Assembly: GCA_037318855.1 (NCBI GenBank)
Contig: CP134874.1
Span: 3,286,598-3,350,597 of the forward strand
Direction of reading: 5' to 3'
DNA from: Candidatus Sedimenticola sp. (ex Thyasira tokunagai)
Lineage (GTDB): Bacteria; Pseudomonadota; Gammaproteobacteria; Chromatiales; Chromatiaceae
DNA length: 64,000 bases
This document shows positions 1 to 9,262 of the stretch, piece after piece (the first letter of the stretch is position 1; each line of letters opens with the position of its first letter). The notes under the pieces are model-generated. The model did not search any database. It was not told the DNA's origin and was given only the letters and a program-made list of their open reading frames with translations. Position numbers and translations under genes: made by a program.

Positions 1-1
1 A

Positions 2-124
2 CTGCCATATCATCTTTCACGTGCACTAGAGGAACTTGACCCGGCAATTGCAAAACCGCTACTTGATGAGGATGGCTACAAGCAGACACAAACGAGTACA
101 GGTAACAGTATCAATACTCACTAG
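2..124 (+). CDS. C-terminal end of an unidentified protein (partial)
   Basis: An open frame enters from the left edge and runs 40 codons to a TAG at 122-124. The visible residues include ALEELDPAIAKPLLDEDGYK, a soluble, acidic C-terminus. No family is recognisable from so short a piece. The stop codon lies inside the CTAG that borders the small inverted-repeat element immediately downstream, so the native end could be here or could have been altered by that insertion. No competing frame stays open over the same stretch. Confidence 0.5.
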   Translation: MPYHLSRALEELDPAIAKPLLDEDGYKQTQTSTGNSINTH

Positions 125-286
125 GGAGCCCCTGATTAAGTCTGGTTAGATTTAGGCTGAGATAAAATTGTTCTAATTTGTTTCGAGGTGAGCGGTAATA
201 GCCATTCTGTTGCTGCGATCTTCGGAGAAAATTGGGGCAATTTTAGCCTGCGTAAAGCAATCATGGCTTGATCAGAGTCTCCCTAA
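121..286. mobile_element. MITE-like element with IS5-type ends
   Basis: Imperfect terminal inverted repeats (GGAGCCCCTGATTAAG at 125-140 against the complement of 267-282, 13 of 16 matching) are bordered by CTAG (121-124) and CTAA (283-286). IS5-group elements duplicate a 4-bp YTAR target, so these tetranucleotides look like a slightly diverged target duplication. The 158-bp interior has no open frame, which suggests a non-autonomous derivative. It accounts for most of the gap before the TehA-type gene. Confidence 0.55.
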
Positions 287-409
287 GCACTACGAATTAG
301 CTGCCACAGAAGCAGCATATTCTGACAACAAAACGAGAATCACAACCTGTTAAGTAATTGCCTGGGGAGATTCTAACTCTATATTTATCTGTTATATCAG
401 GTTTTTATT

Positions 410-1450
410 ATGGAAATTGTTCCTGAAAATAAGCCGTGGTTGAAGCATCTCTATCCGGGATATTTCTCCCTGACGATGGCTACCGGTATTATAGCAGTCG
501 CGCTGGATATGCAGGGTTTCCAGGCACTAGCGAAAATATTTGGTGCATTCACCCTGATCTCCTGGTCTCTTCTGGTTATTCTCTATACATGGCGCTTGTC
601 AATCTATCCGAAAGATGTGATCGAAAACCTTACTAATCCACGCACTACATTTATCTTCTTCACCTTTGTCGCCGCTACCGATATCAGCGGTTTGCTACTG
701 TATGAGAACGGATTTCTGATGCTGGCATTGGGCTGTTGGATTGTGGCCTTCTGTTTCTGGTCAGCCCTGCTCTATTTCTGTTTTGGGGTACTCTGTTTTG
801 CTCACGCCGACAGGAATATTAATGTGGTACACGGTGGTTGGCTCATTCTGATCGTCGGTACTCAGTCACTGGTGCTGTTGGGCGCAAAAATAGCAGGTGA
901 TCTTGGTGAGTTTTCTGGCTATATGATGGTCGAGATCTATATGCTTTGGGGGCTTGGACTGATCTTCTACGCTATCTTCGTCACCCTCTTCTGCTACAGG
1001 ATTTTCTTCCTGCACATGGAGTTACATGACTACTCTCCTCTCATGTGGGTCATTATGGGAGCGGCGGCAATCAGCACCAATGCAGGTAGTAGTCTGCTAC
1101 TCACAGACCAAACAATGCCGGTACTGGCATCCCTGAATCCAGTTGTCCGTATGCTATCGATTATGATCTGGACATGGGCCACATGGTGGATACCACTACT
1201 AATCATTTTTGGGCTGTGGAAACACGGTTATCGCAAGGTACCTCTGGCCTACGAACCGATGCAATGGAGTATTGTATTCCCACTTGGCATGTATGCCGTC
1301 GCGACCTACAAACTGGCATTGGCAGCAGAATTCACACCATTGGTTTTCTTATCTGAAGCTATGCTCGGAGTTGCCGTGGTCGCATGGTTGGTGGTGATAA
1401 CCGCCTTGACCCGGAGCTTATTACTCGGCTGGAAGGAATCGCATAGTTGA
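410..1450 (+). CDS. TehA/SLAC1-family (TDT) anion channel or transporter
   Basis: This 346-aa protein is almost entirely hydrophobic, with about ten membrane segments, and begins near PGYFSLTMATGIIAVAL, the typical opening of the tellurite-resistance/dicarboxylate transporter (TehA, Mae1, SLAC1) family. Members move small anions such as malate, chloride, nitrate or sulfite across the inner membrane; the substrate here cannot be read. The ATG at 410 is used because the hydrophobic core starts about 15 residues later. It stands alone on the plus strand and ends about 105 bp before the 3' end of the convergent nar operon. A role in sulfite or nitrate efflux would suit the context but is inference. 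Confidence 0.85.
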   Translation: MEIVPENKPWLKHLYPGYFSLTMATGIIAVALDMQGFQALAKIFGAFTLISWSLLVILYTWRLSIYPKDVIENLTNPRTTFIFFTFVAATDISGLLLYENGFLMLALGCWIVAFCFWSALLYFCFGVLCFAHADRNINVVHGGWLILIVGTQSLVLLGAKIAGDLGEFSGYMMVEIYMLWGLGLIFYAIFVTLFCYRIFFLHMELHDYSPLMWVIMGAAAISTNAGSSLLLTDQTMPVLASLNPVVRMLSIMIWTWATWWIPLLIIFGLWKHGYRKVPLAYEPMQWSIVFPLGMYAVATYKLALAAEFTPLVFLSEAMLGVAVVAWLVVITALTRSLLLGWKESHS

Positions 1451-1555
1451 TGGGTTTAGATAACCATCTACCTGAATAGAGTCGGCATATGAGCGTGTAT
1501 TAAACAGGAGGTCAAAACGTCTATCTATTCCTGTCCATATTCTACTGTTTCTCTT

Positions 1556-2080
1556 TCAAAGAAGTCCTTTGACAGGAACACCGTTCTGCTTCTCTTCACG
1601 CGAATAGATCTCATCCATGTTCTGTACCAGTCCGGTCACCAGTTCATCCTCTACAGCATCACGTACATCAACGATAACTACATCTACATTCATGGTCACC
1701 CCTGAGAGTGGATGGTTGGCATCAACAGTTATCTGATCTTCACTCACCGCCGTTACAGTTATAGGTTGCCGCCGTCCATCTTTTTTAGCGGCAAACGTCA
1801 TCCCGACAGATATATCCCCTTCAACCTCAAAATGACTTCTAGGGATCTCGCGTACCAGTGCGTCGTCGCGTTCACCATAGCCCTGTTTTGGCTCCAGAGT
1901 GAAGGTTAGCCTATCACCGGTACGTCTTCCCTCGATCTGTTCTTCCAAAGCAGGAAATACAGTTTGACGCCCCTGAATAAATGACAGTGGCTCACTGTCA
2001 TCACTGGTGTCGATGAGGTTTCCTTCCACATCGATCATTTTATACTCTAGAGTAACAACTTTATCTTTAGAAACCTGCAT
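1556..2080 (-). CDS. SlyD-type FKBP peptidyl-prolyl isomerase
   Basis: A 174-aa FKBP-type isomerase of the SlyD/SlpA group. The N-terminal half has the split FKBP fold (VTLEYKMIDVEGNLIDTS, then FIQGRQTVFPALEEQIEG) and the middle carries the insert-in-flap chaperone segment (GYGERDDALVREIPRSHF). The His/Cys-rich metal-binding tail of E. coli SlyD is absent; the chain ends in VPVKGLL. It probably acts in the cytoplasm as a folding helper. It is the last gene of the nar transcription unit, 32 bp downstream of the DsrC-like gene. Unrelated isomerase genes sit at the same place in other nar operons, so a role in maturing nitrate reductase is a reasonable inference. Confidence 0.85.
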   Translation of the reverse strand: MQVSKDKVVTLEYKMIDVEGNLIDTSDDSEPLSFIQGRQTVFPALEEQIEGRRTGDRLTFTLEPKQGYGERDDALVREIPRSHFEVEGDISVGMTFAAKKDGRRQPITVTAVSEDQITVDANHPLSGVTMNVDVVIVDVRDAVEDELVTGLVQNMDEIYSREEKQNGVPVKGLL

Positions 2081-2112
2081 CGCACACCTAAATATGTTGG
2101 ATTAAGAGGGCT

Positions 2113-2478
2113 TCAGTGTTCCCCTTTGGTTTTACGTATTCCGGCCATACGGTTGCCCTGTTTTTGTGGGCCGCCCTTGGGAAAAATATCATGTAGGTAA
2201 CGGTTGTTACCACGTTCTTTTCCCCAGGCTTTTTTGAAGTGCTTAATCATATCCCGCACCTGAGCCTGTACCCGATTTCTCTCATAGGCTTCACGAATAA
2301 AATAGATTACATCCCAATGGTCCTGGGTAAGTTCCAGTGACTCCTTTTTGGCCAAAGCAAGAGCATACTCTTCTGACCAATCATCCATGTTCTGGATATA
2401 TCCTTCCTGATCTGTAGCCACTTGGCGGCCGTTAACGTCGACATATTCAATGCGCGTAGCGTAAGGATTTGTACTCAT
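2113..2478 (-). CDS. Cysteine-less DsrC/TusE-family protein (RspA-like)
   Basis: A 121-aa protein that aligns along its length with DsrC/TusE, the small sulfur-carrier family (DWSEEYALALAKKESLELTQ, then HWDVIYFIREAYE and a C-terminal arm starting FPKGGPQKQGNRMAGIRKT). In DsrC two C-terminal cysteines carry sulfur; here the distal position is Glu in the ending KTKGEH, the proximal one is also not Cys, and the protein contains no cysteine at all. It therefore cannot act as a persulfide or trisulfide carrier. Cysteine-free homologues have been grouped as possible regulators (RspA). It lies 68 bp after narI, behind a strong stem-loop, and before the isomerase gene. A regulatory or assembly role linked to nitrate reduction is inference. 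Confidence 0.85.
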   Translation of the reverse strand: MSTNPYATRIEYVDVNGRQVATDQEGYIQNMDDWSEEYALALAKKESLELTQDHWDVIYFIREAYERNRVQAQVRDMIKHFKKAWGKERGNNRYLHDIFPKGGPQKQGNRMAGIRKTKGEH

Positions 2479-2497
2479 AATATCTACCTTCTGAAAC

Positions 2498-2524
2498 AGG
2501 GCGGGAGCATACTGCTCCCGCCCT
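2498..2524. terminator. Strong stem-loop between narI and the DsrC-like gene
   Basis: A perfect 12-bp GC-rich stem (AGGGCGGGAGCA with its complement) closes a three-base loop. On the minus strand it falls right after narI and is followed by TGTTTCAG, a poor U-tract. It may be a partial terminator, an mRNA-processing site or a 3' stabiliser that sets lower expression of the two downstream genes. Confidence 0.55.
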
Positions 2525-2546
2525 TTACTACTTACCGTGACCTAAA

Positions 2547-3242
2547 TCAATTCATGTAACCCTTCTTTACACGAACGATCTGATATGCGCGCCCAAGGTA
2601 GGTTATGGGCACACTCCAGACATGAACGAGTCGGGTGAATGGAAAGATCAGGAACACTGACATACCGAAGAGCATGTGGATCTTGAAGATCGGTGAGACA
2701 CCTGCGATCAGACTGGGATCCACACTCAGGGTAGCGATGCTTTTAACGTAGTCGGCGAGTGCGAGCATCTGCGATACATCACCGTGGGAGGCGTGGCCGA
2801 TAGAGACAAACACTGTCGTTAGCCCCAGGGTTACGGTGACCATAATCCAACCGATCACAAAGGTATCCCTCTTACGGCTGGTAGCCTTAACGCGAGGTTC
2901 ACTGATCCGGCGTAAAAACAGCATAGCTGCACCAGCCAGGCACATGAGGCCAAAAACACCACCCGCATAGACAGCGAGATACTGATGCGAAACATCAGAG
3001 ACACCCAGTGCCAGGAACCAGCTATGTGGCATCAGCATACCGACAAAATGCCCCATAAAGATACCGATGATACCCACATGGAACAGATTACTCGCCAGCC
3101 ACATTCCCTTGTTGCTCAGCAGTTGACTGGAATCTGATTTCCAAGTGTACTGCTCACGGTCGAAACGGATCCAGCTTCCAAGTAGGAAGATAGTACCGGC
3201 TAGATAGGGGTAAGCCCCGAAAACAATATCATGTAATGTCAT
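2547..3242 (-). CDS. narI: Respiratory nitrate reductase gamma subunit (cytochrome b)
   Basis: A 231-aa integral membrane cytochrome b with five predicted membrane segments. It oxidises quinol at the periplasmic side and passes electrons to NarH through two b hemes. Candidate heme ligands are visible in NLFHVGIIGIFMGHFVGML and in KIHMLFGMSVFLIFPFTRL followed by VHVW, matching the paired histidines of helices 2 and 5 in E. coli NarI. Length matches the family. It lies 13 bp downstream of narJ in the order narG-H-J-I, and its start ATTAC-ATG context gives the expected N-terminus MTLHDIVFGAYPY. Confidence 0.97.
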   Translation of the reverse strand: MTLHDIVFGAYPYLAGTIFLLGSWIRFDREQYTWKSDSSQLLSNKGMWLASNLFHVGIIGIFMGHFVGMLMPHSWFLALGVSDVSHQYLAVYAGGVFGLMCLAGAAMLFLRRISEPRVKATSRKRDTFVIGWIMVTVTLGLTTVFVSIGHASHGDVSQMLALADYVKSIATLSVDPSLIAGVSPIFKIHMLFGMSVFLIFPFTRLVHVWSVPITYLGRAYQIVRVKKGYMN

Positions 3243-3255
3243 TACTATTCTCTCC

Positions 3256-3771
3256 TCATGCTGCCTGAGCTAAATGACCGCGGTCTTCGACAATCCGAAG
3301 CAGCTTTGCATAGGGGCTTTCAGCCTTTTCAAGATTTTCAGCCAATACTTTAAGCACTTTGGCTGCATCACCCAAAAAGACTCTGGCCTGCATATCATCG
3401 AGCGTGGACACATATTCCAGAATCAGGGGCAGGTAGTCAGGAATCTCACCCTCCTCCAGCTCCAGTCCGGCACCCTTGTAGTACTCAGACAGGTCGATAA
3501 GTGCCGGCCCACGCCCACGATCATCACCAAAAAGATGATGAGTCAGATGCAGGTCATGCTCCGGCGTCATATCGAAGGTTTGCACATAGTCACTCTGCAT
3601 ACCTGTCAGATCATGGATATTCATCCACGAGATGAACTCCATCAATGCACCACGCTCCTGCTCGCTGATCTCTGGATCCTCTTTAAGCATATCGATAATG
3701 CCCGAAAGATTTTCCATCAACTCTGCGTTGGGATAGTCCAGTAGACGCGCCATTATTTTGTATATACGCAT
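3256..3771 (-). CDS. narJ: Nitrate reductase molybdenum cofactor assembly chaperone
   Basis: A 171-aa soluble, acidic, helical protein of the NarJ/TorD-like chaperone family. It binds apo-NarG and allows insertion of the iron-sulfur cluster and molybdenum cofactor before membrane attachment. The N-terminal pattern MRIYKIMARLLDYPNAELME and the central HLTHHLFGDDRGRGPALIDL are typical of NarJ. It is somewhat shorter than E. coli NarJ (about 236 aa), as is common outside the enterics. It is tightly placed between narH (15 bp) and narI (13 bp). Confidence 0.96.
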   Translation of the reverse strand: MRIYKIMARLLDYPNAELMENLSGIIDMLKEDPEISEQERGALMEFISWMNIHDLTGMQSDYVQTFDMTPEHDLHLTHHLFGDDRGRGPALIDLSEYYKGAGLELEEGEIPDYLPLILEYVSTLDDMQARVFLGDAAKVLKVLAENLEKAESPYAKLLRIVEDRGHLAQAA

Positions 3772-3786
3772 GGTTATGTCTCCCGT

Positions 3787-5340
3787 TTAAGTTTTCTTAC
3801 GGGGCTGGACGCCCTGGGGGTTATAAGTGCGCTTGCGTGGTGTTGGGAAGAGAGTGAAACCCTTTCCGCCCTCACTGTCTTGCGAGCTTGTGTTACCCGG
3901 TCCGAAACCATTTTGTCCCTGCAGGGCATACGGATCTTCGTTTATTATCTCATCATGAGCCGTGGGTATCACAAAGCGATCACCGTAGTTGGCAATACCA
4001 AGCATCTGGTACATCTCTTCAGCTTGATCCTCGGTCAGGCCCACCGAATCGAGGGCCGCACCGTTGGCTTCACCCTTTATCGCTTTAGTCCGCTGATTGC
4101 TACGCATTGCCAGCATACGATTCAGTGCACTGATGATCGGAGCCTCATCACCCGCAGTCAAAAGATTGGCCAGATATTGTGCCGGGAAGCGCAGTGCACT
4201 TGCCTTTGGAATCACGCCATCGGCCTCTGTCGGCAGGTTGCCCTGGTCAAGCTGGCTTTGAACCGGTGACAGTGGCGGTACGTACCACATCATTGGCAAA
4301 GTACGGAACTCAGGATGGATTGGGAAGGCTATTTTCCACTCCACTGCCATTTTATAGACAGGAGAGTTCTTGGCTGCATCCAGCCACTGCTGTGAAATAC
4401 CCTCTTCCAAAGCCTGGGCGATAACTTCCGGATCGTTAGGATCAAGGTACATATCGAGCTGTGACTCATAGAGCCCCTTCTCATTCTCAGTACCTGCCGC
4501 ATCACTGATCTTATCTGCATCGTACAAAACAACACCCATGTAGCGGATACGGCCCACACAGGACTCGGCACAAGCAGTGGGCATACCCGACTCGATACGC
4601 GGGTAACAGAGAATGCACTTCTCAGATTTACCAGATTCCCAGTTGTAGTAGATCTTCTTATAGGGACAGCCGCTGACACACATACGCCAGCCACGACACT
4701 TATCCTGATCAATCAGAACCGCGCCATCCTCATCACGCTTATAGATAGCACCGGAGGGACAGCTGGCAACACATGCCGGATTCAGGCAGTGGTTACACAG
4801 GCGAGGCAGGTACATATGGAAAGTTTTCTCAAACTCCTTATACATCTGCTTCTGGATGCCTTCAAAGTTTTTATCCTTGGCACGATCTTCAAACGCACCT
4901 GCAAGGTCATCTTCCCAGTTGGGTCCCCAATGAATCTTCTCCATCCGCTCGCCGGTAATCTGGGAGTGCGGACGTGCTGTAGGCGCAGCCTCTGAGAGGG
5001 GCTTGTTCTGCAGTTTTGCATAGTCAAAATCAAACGGCTCGTAGTAGTCGTCGATTTCAGGCATGTCCGGATTGGCAAAGATGTTCAGCAGTTTGCTTAA
5101 ACGCCCACCGGCCTTAAGCTCCAGCTGACCATTTTTCTTGGTCCAGCCACCGTTCCATATATCCTGGTTCTCCCACTCTTTGGGGAAACCGATACCCGGC
5201 TTACTCTCTACGTTGTTAAACCAGGCATACTCGACACCTTTACGGTTGGTCCAGATGTTCTTACATGTCACCGAACAAGTGTGACAACCGATGCACTTGT
5301 CCAGGTTCAGGACCATTGCAATTTGTGCACGTATTTTCAT
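3787..5340 (-). CDS. narH: Respiratory nitrate reductase beta subunit (Fe-S)
   Basis: The 517-aa electron-transfer subunit carries three [4Fe-4S] clusters and one [3Fe-4S] cluster between NarI and NarG. Cysteine motifs visible in order are CIGCHTCSVTCKN near the N-terminus, CNHCLNPACVASCP, CRGWRMCVSGCP (Trp replacing Cys, as expected for the [3Fe-4S] site) and CILCYPRIESGMPTACAESC. The frame is open further upstream, but the ATG at 5340 gives the standard N-terminus MKIRAQIAMVLNLDKCIGC and has a GAGGA ribosome site 8 bases ahead. The subunit acts on the cytoplasmic face of the inner membrane. Confidence 0.97.
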   Translation of the reverse strand: MKIRAQIAMVLNLDKCIGCHTCSVTCKNIWTNRKGVEYAWFNNVESKPGIGFPKEWENQDIWNGGWTKKNGQLELKAGGRLSKLLNIFANPDMPEIDDYYEPFDFDYAKLQNKPLSEAAPTARPHSQITGERMEKIHWGPNWEDDLAGAFEDRAKDKNFEGIQKQMYKEFEKTFHMYLPRLCNHCLNPACVASCPSGAIYKRDEDGAVLIDQDKCRGWRMCVSGCPYKKIYYNWESGKSEKCILCYPRIESGMPTACAESCVGRIRYMGVVLYDADKISDAAGTENEKGLYESQLDMYLDPNDPEVIAQALEEGISQQWLDAAKNSPVYKMAVEWKIAFPIHPEFRTLPMMWYVPPLSPVQSQLDQGNLPTEADGVIPKASALRFPAQYLANLLTAGDEAPIISALNRMLAMRSNQRTKAIKGEANGAALDSVGLTEDQAEEMYQMLGIANYGDRFVIPTAHDEIINEDPYALQGQNGFGPGNTSSQDSEGGKGFTLFPTPRKRTYNPQGVQPRKKT

Positions 5341-5418
5341 GTTTTGTTCCTCACAATTCTTTCCACCGTGATGCAGAGTGGTACCTTGTTCCACTCTGCA
5401 TCAGTACGATCAGCTCAC

Positions 5419-8400
5419 TCAGTTATTAATCCCCGGGGGATTGAGCTGTGCTTCACGTTCCGGTGTCAGATCACGTTCCAACCAGTCCACATCGGCATCT
5501 TCAATCTTGTGAACGATAACGTGTTCATCACGTTGACTGCCGACCGTACCGTAGTAGTTGAATGCGTATGAGAGCTGTGCGTAGCCACCAATCATATTGG
5601 TAGGTTTCATGATCACCTTGGTCACACTGTTGAGAATACCGCCGCGTTTTCCGGTGGTGTTGGAACCGGGAACGTTAACGTTCTTCTCCTGTGCGTGATA
5701 CATGATTGCCATGCCCTCGGGTACACGCTGACTCACCACGACCCGGGCCACTGTTGCACCATTGGCATTAACCGCCTCTACCCAATCATTGTCCTTGATA
5801 CCGATACTCTTGGCTTCATCCTCATTAAGCCAGAAGTAAGGGCCGCCACGGAACAGGGTCAGCATGCGCAGATTGTCCTGGTACGAAGAGTGGATGCCCC
5901 ACTTGGAGTGAGGCGTGATCCAGCTGAGGGTAAGGGTCTTCTTACTCTGTAGCTTGGCGGCCAGCTCTTTAGGCAGATTCTTGTGCGCTCCCAGATCCTG
6001 GGGCGGACGATAGCAACATAGACCTTCACCAAAATCCAACATCCATTCGTGATCCAGGTAGAAGGATGCACGACCGGTCAGGGTACGGAATGGAATGCGT
6101 TCATGAATATTGGTGTAACAGGCGTTGTAGCTCACCTCTTCTGACTCAATACCAGACCAGGTAGGTGCGGTAATGATCTTACGAGGCTGAGCAACGATAT
6201 CGTGATAACGGATCTTCTCCTCATGCCGACCGGCATAGAGATGACTGTGATCGATACCGGTCTTCTTGCTCAACGCATGCCAGGATTTGTGTGCCACCTC
6301 ACCATTGGTTTCTGGTGCCATCTGCAGAACGGTGTCACACACAGCAACATCATCTATCAGTTGCGGGCGACCCTTTGAGACACCTTCTTCCTTGATGACG
6401 CCATTGAGCACACCAAGCTGCTCAATCTCAAGATCGGTATTCCAATCAAGTCCCTTGATGTTGTTACCCAACTTATTCATCAGAGGCCCAATAGAGGTGA
6501 ACTTCTTATAGGTGTTGGGAAAATCACGCTCAACAACCTTAAACAGCGGTGCGGTCTTGCCGGGAATCAGATCGCATTCGTCTTTCTTCCAATCTTTAAC
6601 CTCACCAAAGGGTTGTGCCAGTGCCATCGGTGTATCGTGCTGCATCGGTAGCGAGACAACATCTTTCACAACACCGAGATGCCCCTCAGCCAGTTCAGAG
6701 AACTTCTTGGCGATTGCCTGGAAGATCTGCCAATCAGACTTAGACTCGAATGCCGGATCCACCGCTTTGCCCAATGGATGAACAAAGGGGTGCATATCCG
6801 TGGTGTTCAGATCAGCCTTCTCATACCAGGTGGCTGTTGGCAAAATGATGTCGGAGTAAGCACCGGTGGAGTTCAGGCGGAAGTTGATATCTACCATCAG
6901 ATCCAACTTGCCGACCGGTGACTTCTCACGCCACTTGATCTCTTTGGAGTTCTTACCTTCAACACCCTCTTGCATAACGCCGTTCTGGGCGCCTACAAGA
7001 TGTTTCAGGAAGTACTCGTGACCCTTCGCCGAACAACCCAACAGATTGGCTCGCCAGACAAACAGGTTACGTGGGTGATTCTCCTCGGCGTCGATATCCT
7101 CTACCGCGAAGCTCATATCACCGCTCTTAAGCTGCTCAGACATATACTGAGAAACACCCGCCTCATCAGTAGCACCTGCAGCTTCAGCATCCTTCACGAT
7201 ATTCAAAGGATTCTTGTTGAAGTGAGGCGCGGAAGGCAACCAACCCAAACGCTGCGAGACCACATTGTAGTCAGCCAGCTGATAACCACGATATTTGGCT
7301 TTTGCAGTAGAGCCAAGTACATCATCAGCGTCTACTTTCTCGTAACGCCACTGGTCGGTATGGAAGTACCAGTAGGTGGTACTGTTCATGTGGCGTGGTG
7401 GGCGATGCCAATCAAGGGCAAAGGCGATAGGCGCCCAACCCGCTTGAGGACGCAGTTTCTCCTGGCCCACATAGTGAGCCCAGCCACCGCCGCTCTGTCC
7501 AACACAACCACAGATATGCAGCATGTTCATGATGCTGCGGTAACCCATATCGTTGTGATACCAGTGGTTGATCGCAGCACCCATGATCACCATGGACTTA
7601 CCCCTGGTCTCAGAGGCATTTTGTGCGAACTCACGACCGGTACGCTCAAGATCGGCACGTTTTACACCGGTCACCTTCTCGCCCCATGCCGGGGTGTAAG
7701 GAACAGAGGCATCATCGTAAGAGGTCGCCAGATTATCACCCAGGCCTCGATCGATTCCGTACTGCGCAACCTGCAGATCGAACACGGAACAGACCAGCGC
7801 CTCTTCACCGGAGGCAAGCTTCAGCTTACGTACCGGAATGTTGCGCACAAGGGTGTCGCCGTCATCAGGATTGAAGTGTGGGAAGCTAACCGCAACCACA
7901 TCATCCTTATTCTCTATACAGGAGAGTTCCGCTTCGATTTCTGACTGGTCCGCAGCATTCTTCTCCAGCAGATTCCATTTACCCTCTTCACCCCAGCGGA
8001 AGCCAACAGAGCCGTTGGGTACAACAAAAGCATTGCTCTTGGAATCGAAAACAACCGTTTTCCACTCTGGGTTGTTGCTCTCACCCATGTTGTTGTCGAA
8101 GTCAGAAGCTCGCAGGAATCGATCCGAAACATAACGATCACCATCTTTACGCAGCATCAACTGCATCGGCATATCGGTATAGGTACGTGCGTACTCGGTA
8201 AAGTAAGGATCCTGCTTTTTGATATGGAACTCATTCAGTGCCACATGGCCCATACACATGAATGCAGCAGCGTCAGTACCCTGTTTAATCGGCATCCACA
8301 GATCAGCGAATTTCACGTACTCAGCATAATCCGGCGCCATGGAGACCACCTTGGTGCCGTTGTAACGGGACTCAATGGCAAAATGGGCATCGGGGGTACG

Positions 8401-9180
8401 GGTCATCGGCAAATTGGCACCGGTGATGATCAGATACTTGGAGTTATACCAGTCAGCGGCTTCAGGCACGTCTGTCTGCTCACCCCACACCTGAGGTGAA
8501 GCAGCTGGCAGATCACAGTACCAGTCGTAGAAGGAGCCGCAAGCACCACCAATCAGAGAGAGGTAGCGGGAGCCGGCGGCATAGCTGATCATTGACATCG
8601 CAGGAATGGGGGAGAAACCGTAGATACGGTCAGGGCCCCACTTTTTGATGGTGTAAATATTAGCGGCAGCGATGATTTCAGTCATCTCTTTCCAGTCAGC
8701 GCGTACAAAACCACCCAGACCGCGAACAGCCGTATACTTCAGGCGCTTTGCAGGATCACTCTGTATCGCTTCCCAGGCGGCAACAGGATCTTTTCCTGAA
8801 GCACGCTCTTTACGATACATATCAACCAAGCGACCGCGAACCAGGGGGTACTTGATGCGGTGTGGGCTGTAGAGGTACCAGGAAAAAGAGGCACCACGCT
8901 GGCAACCACGAGGCTCATGATTGGGCAGATCGGGGCGGGTTTCAGGATAATCTGTCTGCTGCATCTCGTAAGCGACAAGACCATTCTTGACGAAGATCTT
9001 CCAGGAACAGCCACCGGTACAGTTTACACCGTGGGTAGAGCGCACGACTTTGTCGTGACGCCAACGATTGCGGTAGGAATCTTCCCACTGTCGATCTTCA
9101 TTGGTAACGATACCATGACCACCAGAGAAGGTGCTTTCGGTACGCTTAAAGTATTTCAATCTATCTAAAAAGTGACTCAT
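5419..9180 (-). CDS. narG: Respiratory nitrate reductase alpha subunit (molybdoenzyme)
   Basis: The 1253-aa catalytic subunit reduces nitrate to nitrite at a bis-MGD molybdenum centre in the cytoplasm. The FS0 cluster ligands are visible as His50, Cys54, Cys58 (HGVNCTGGCSWKIFV) and Cys93, each one residue on from E. coli NarG. The molybdenum ligand corresponds to Asp223 in FYDWYCDLPAASP (E. coli Asp222). The ATG at 9180 is preferred over one at 9204 because it gives MSHFLDRLKYFKRT and has AAGGAG upstream. There is no Tat signal, as expected for a cytoplasm-facing NarG. The gene is intact with no frameshift. Confidence 0.98.
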   Translation of the reverse strand: MSHFLDRLKYFKRTESTFSGGHGIVTNEDRQWEDSYRNRWRHDKVVRSTHGVNCTGGCSWKIFVKNGLVAYEMQQTDYPETRPDLPNHEPRGCQRGASFSWYLYSPHRIKYPLVRGRLVDMYRKERASGKDPVAAWEAIQSDPAKRLKYTAVRGLGGFVRADWKEMTEIIAAANIYTIKKWGPDRIYGFSPIPAMSMISYAAGSRYLSLIGGACGSFYDWYCDLPAASPQVWGEQTDVPEAADWYNSKYLIITGANLPMTRTPDAHFAIESRYNGTKVVSMAPDYAEYVKFADLWMPIKQGTDAAAFMCMGHVALNEFHIKKQDPYFTEYARTYTDMPMQLMLRKDGDRYVSDRFLRASDFDNNMGESNNPEWKTVVFDSKSNAFVVPNGSVGFRWGEEGKWNLLEKNAADQSEIEAELSCIENKDDVVAVSFPHFNPDDGDTLVRNIPVRKLKLASGEEALVCSVFDLQVAQYGIDRGLGDNLATSYDDASVPYTPAWGEKVTGVKRADLERTGREFAQNASETRGKSMVIMGAAINHWYHNDMGYRSIMNMLHICGCVGQSGGGWAHYVGQEKLRPQAGWAPIAFALDWHRPPRHMNSTTYWYFHTDQWRYEKVDADDVLGSTAKAKYRGYQLADYNVVSQRLGWLPSAPHFNKNPLNIVKDAEAAGATDEAGVSQYMSEQLKSGDMSFAVEDIDAEENHPRNLFVWRANLLGCSAKGHEYFLKHLVGAQNGVMQEGVEGKNSKEIKWREKSPVGKLDLMVDINFRLNSTGAYSDIILPTATWYEKADLNTTDMHPFVHPLGKAVDPAFESKSDWQIFQAIAKKFSELAEGHLGVVKDVVSLPMQHDTPMALAQPFGEVKDWKKDECDLIPGKTAPLFKVVERDFPNTYKKFTSIGPLMNKLGNNIKGLDWNTDLEIEQLGVLNGVIKEEGVSKGRPQLIDDVAVCDTVLQMAPETNGEVAHKSWHALSKKTGIDHSHLYAGRHEEKIRYHDIVAQPRKIITAPTWSGIESEEVSYNACYTNIHERIPFRTLTGRASFYLDHEWMLDFGEGLCCYRPPQDLGAHKNLPKELAAKLQSKKTLTLSWITPHSKWGIHSSYQDNLRMLTLFRGGPYFWLNEDEAKSIGIKDNDWVEAVNANGATVARVVVSQRVPEGMAIMYHAQEKNVNVPGSNTTGKRGGILNSVTKVIMKPTNMIGGYAQLSYAFNYYGTVGSQRDEHVIVHKIEDADVDWLERDLTPEREAQLNPPGINN

Positions 9181-9262
9181 TATGAGTTCTCCTTCGAGGC
9201 TCACTATAGTTAGCTATACAACACCTCATAAATGAGGTGGGACGGGTCTGCCTTTGCTCTGA

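Noticed and set aside
6970..7944. A 324-codon open frame opposite narG
   Set aside because: It is antisense to a complete, motif-rich narG, has no family features and no plausible ribosome site. It is a by-product of codon usage.
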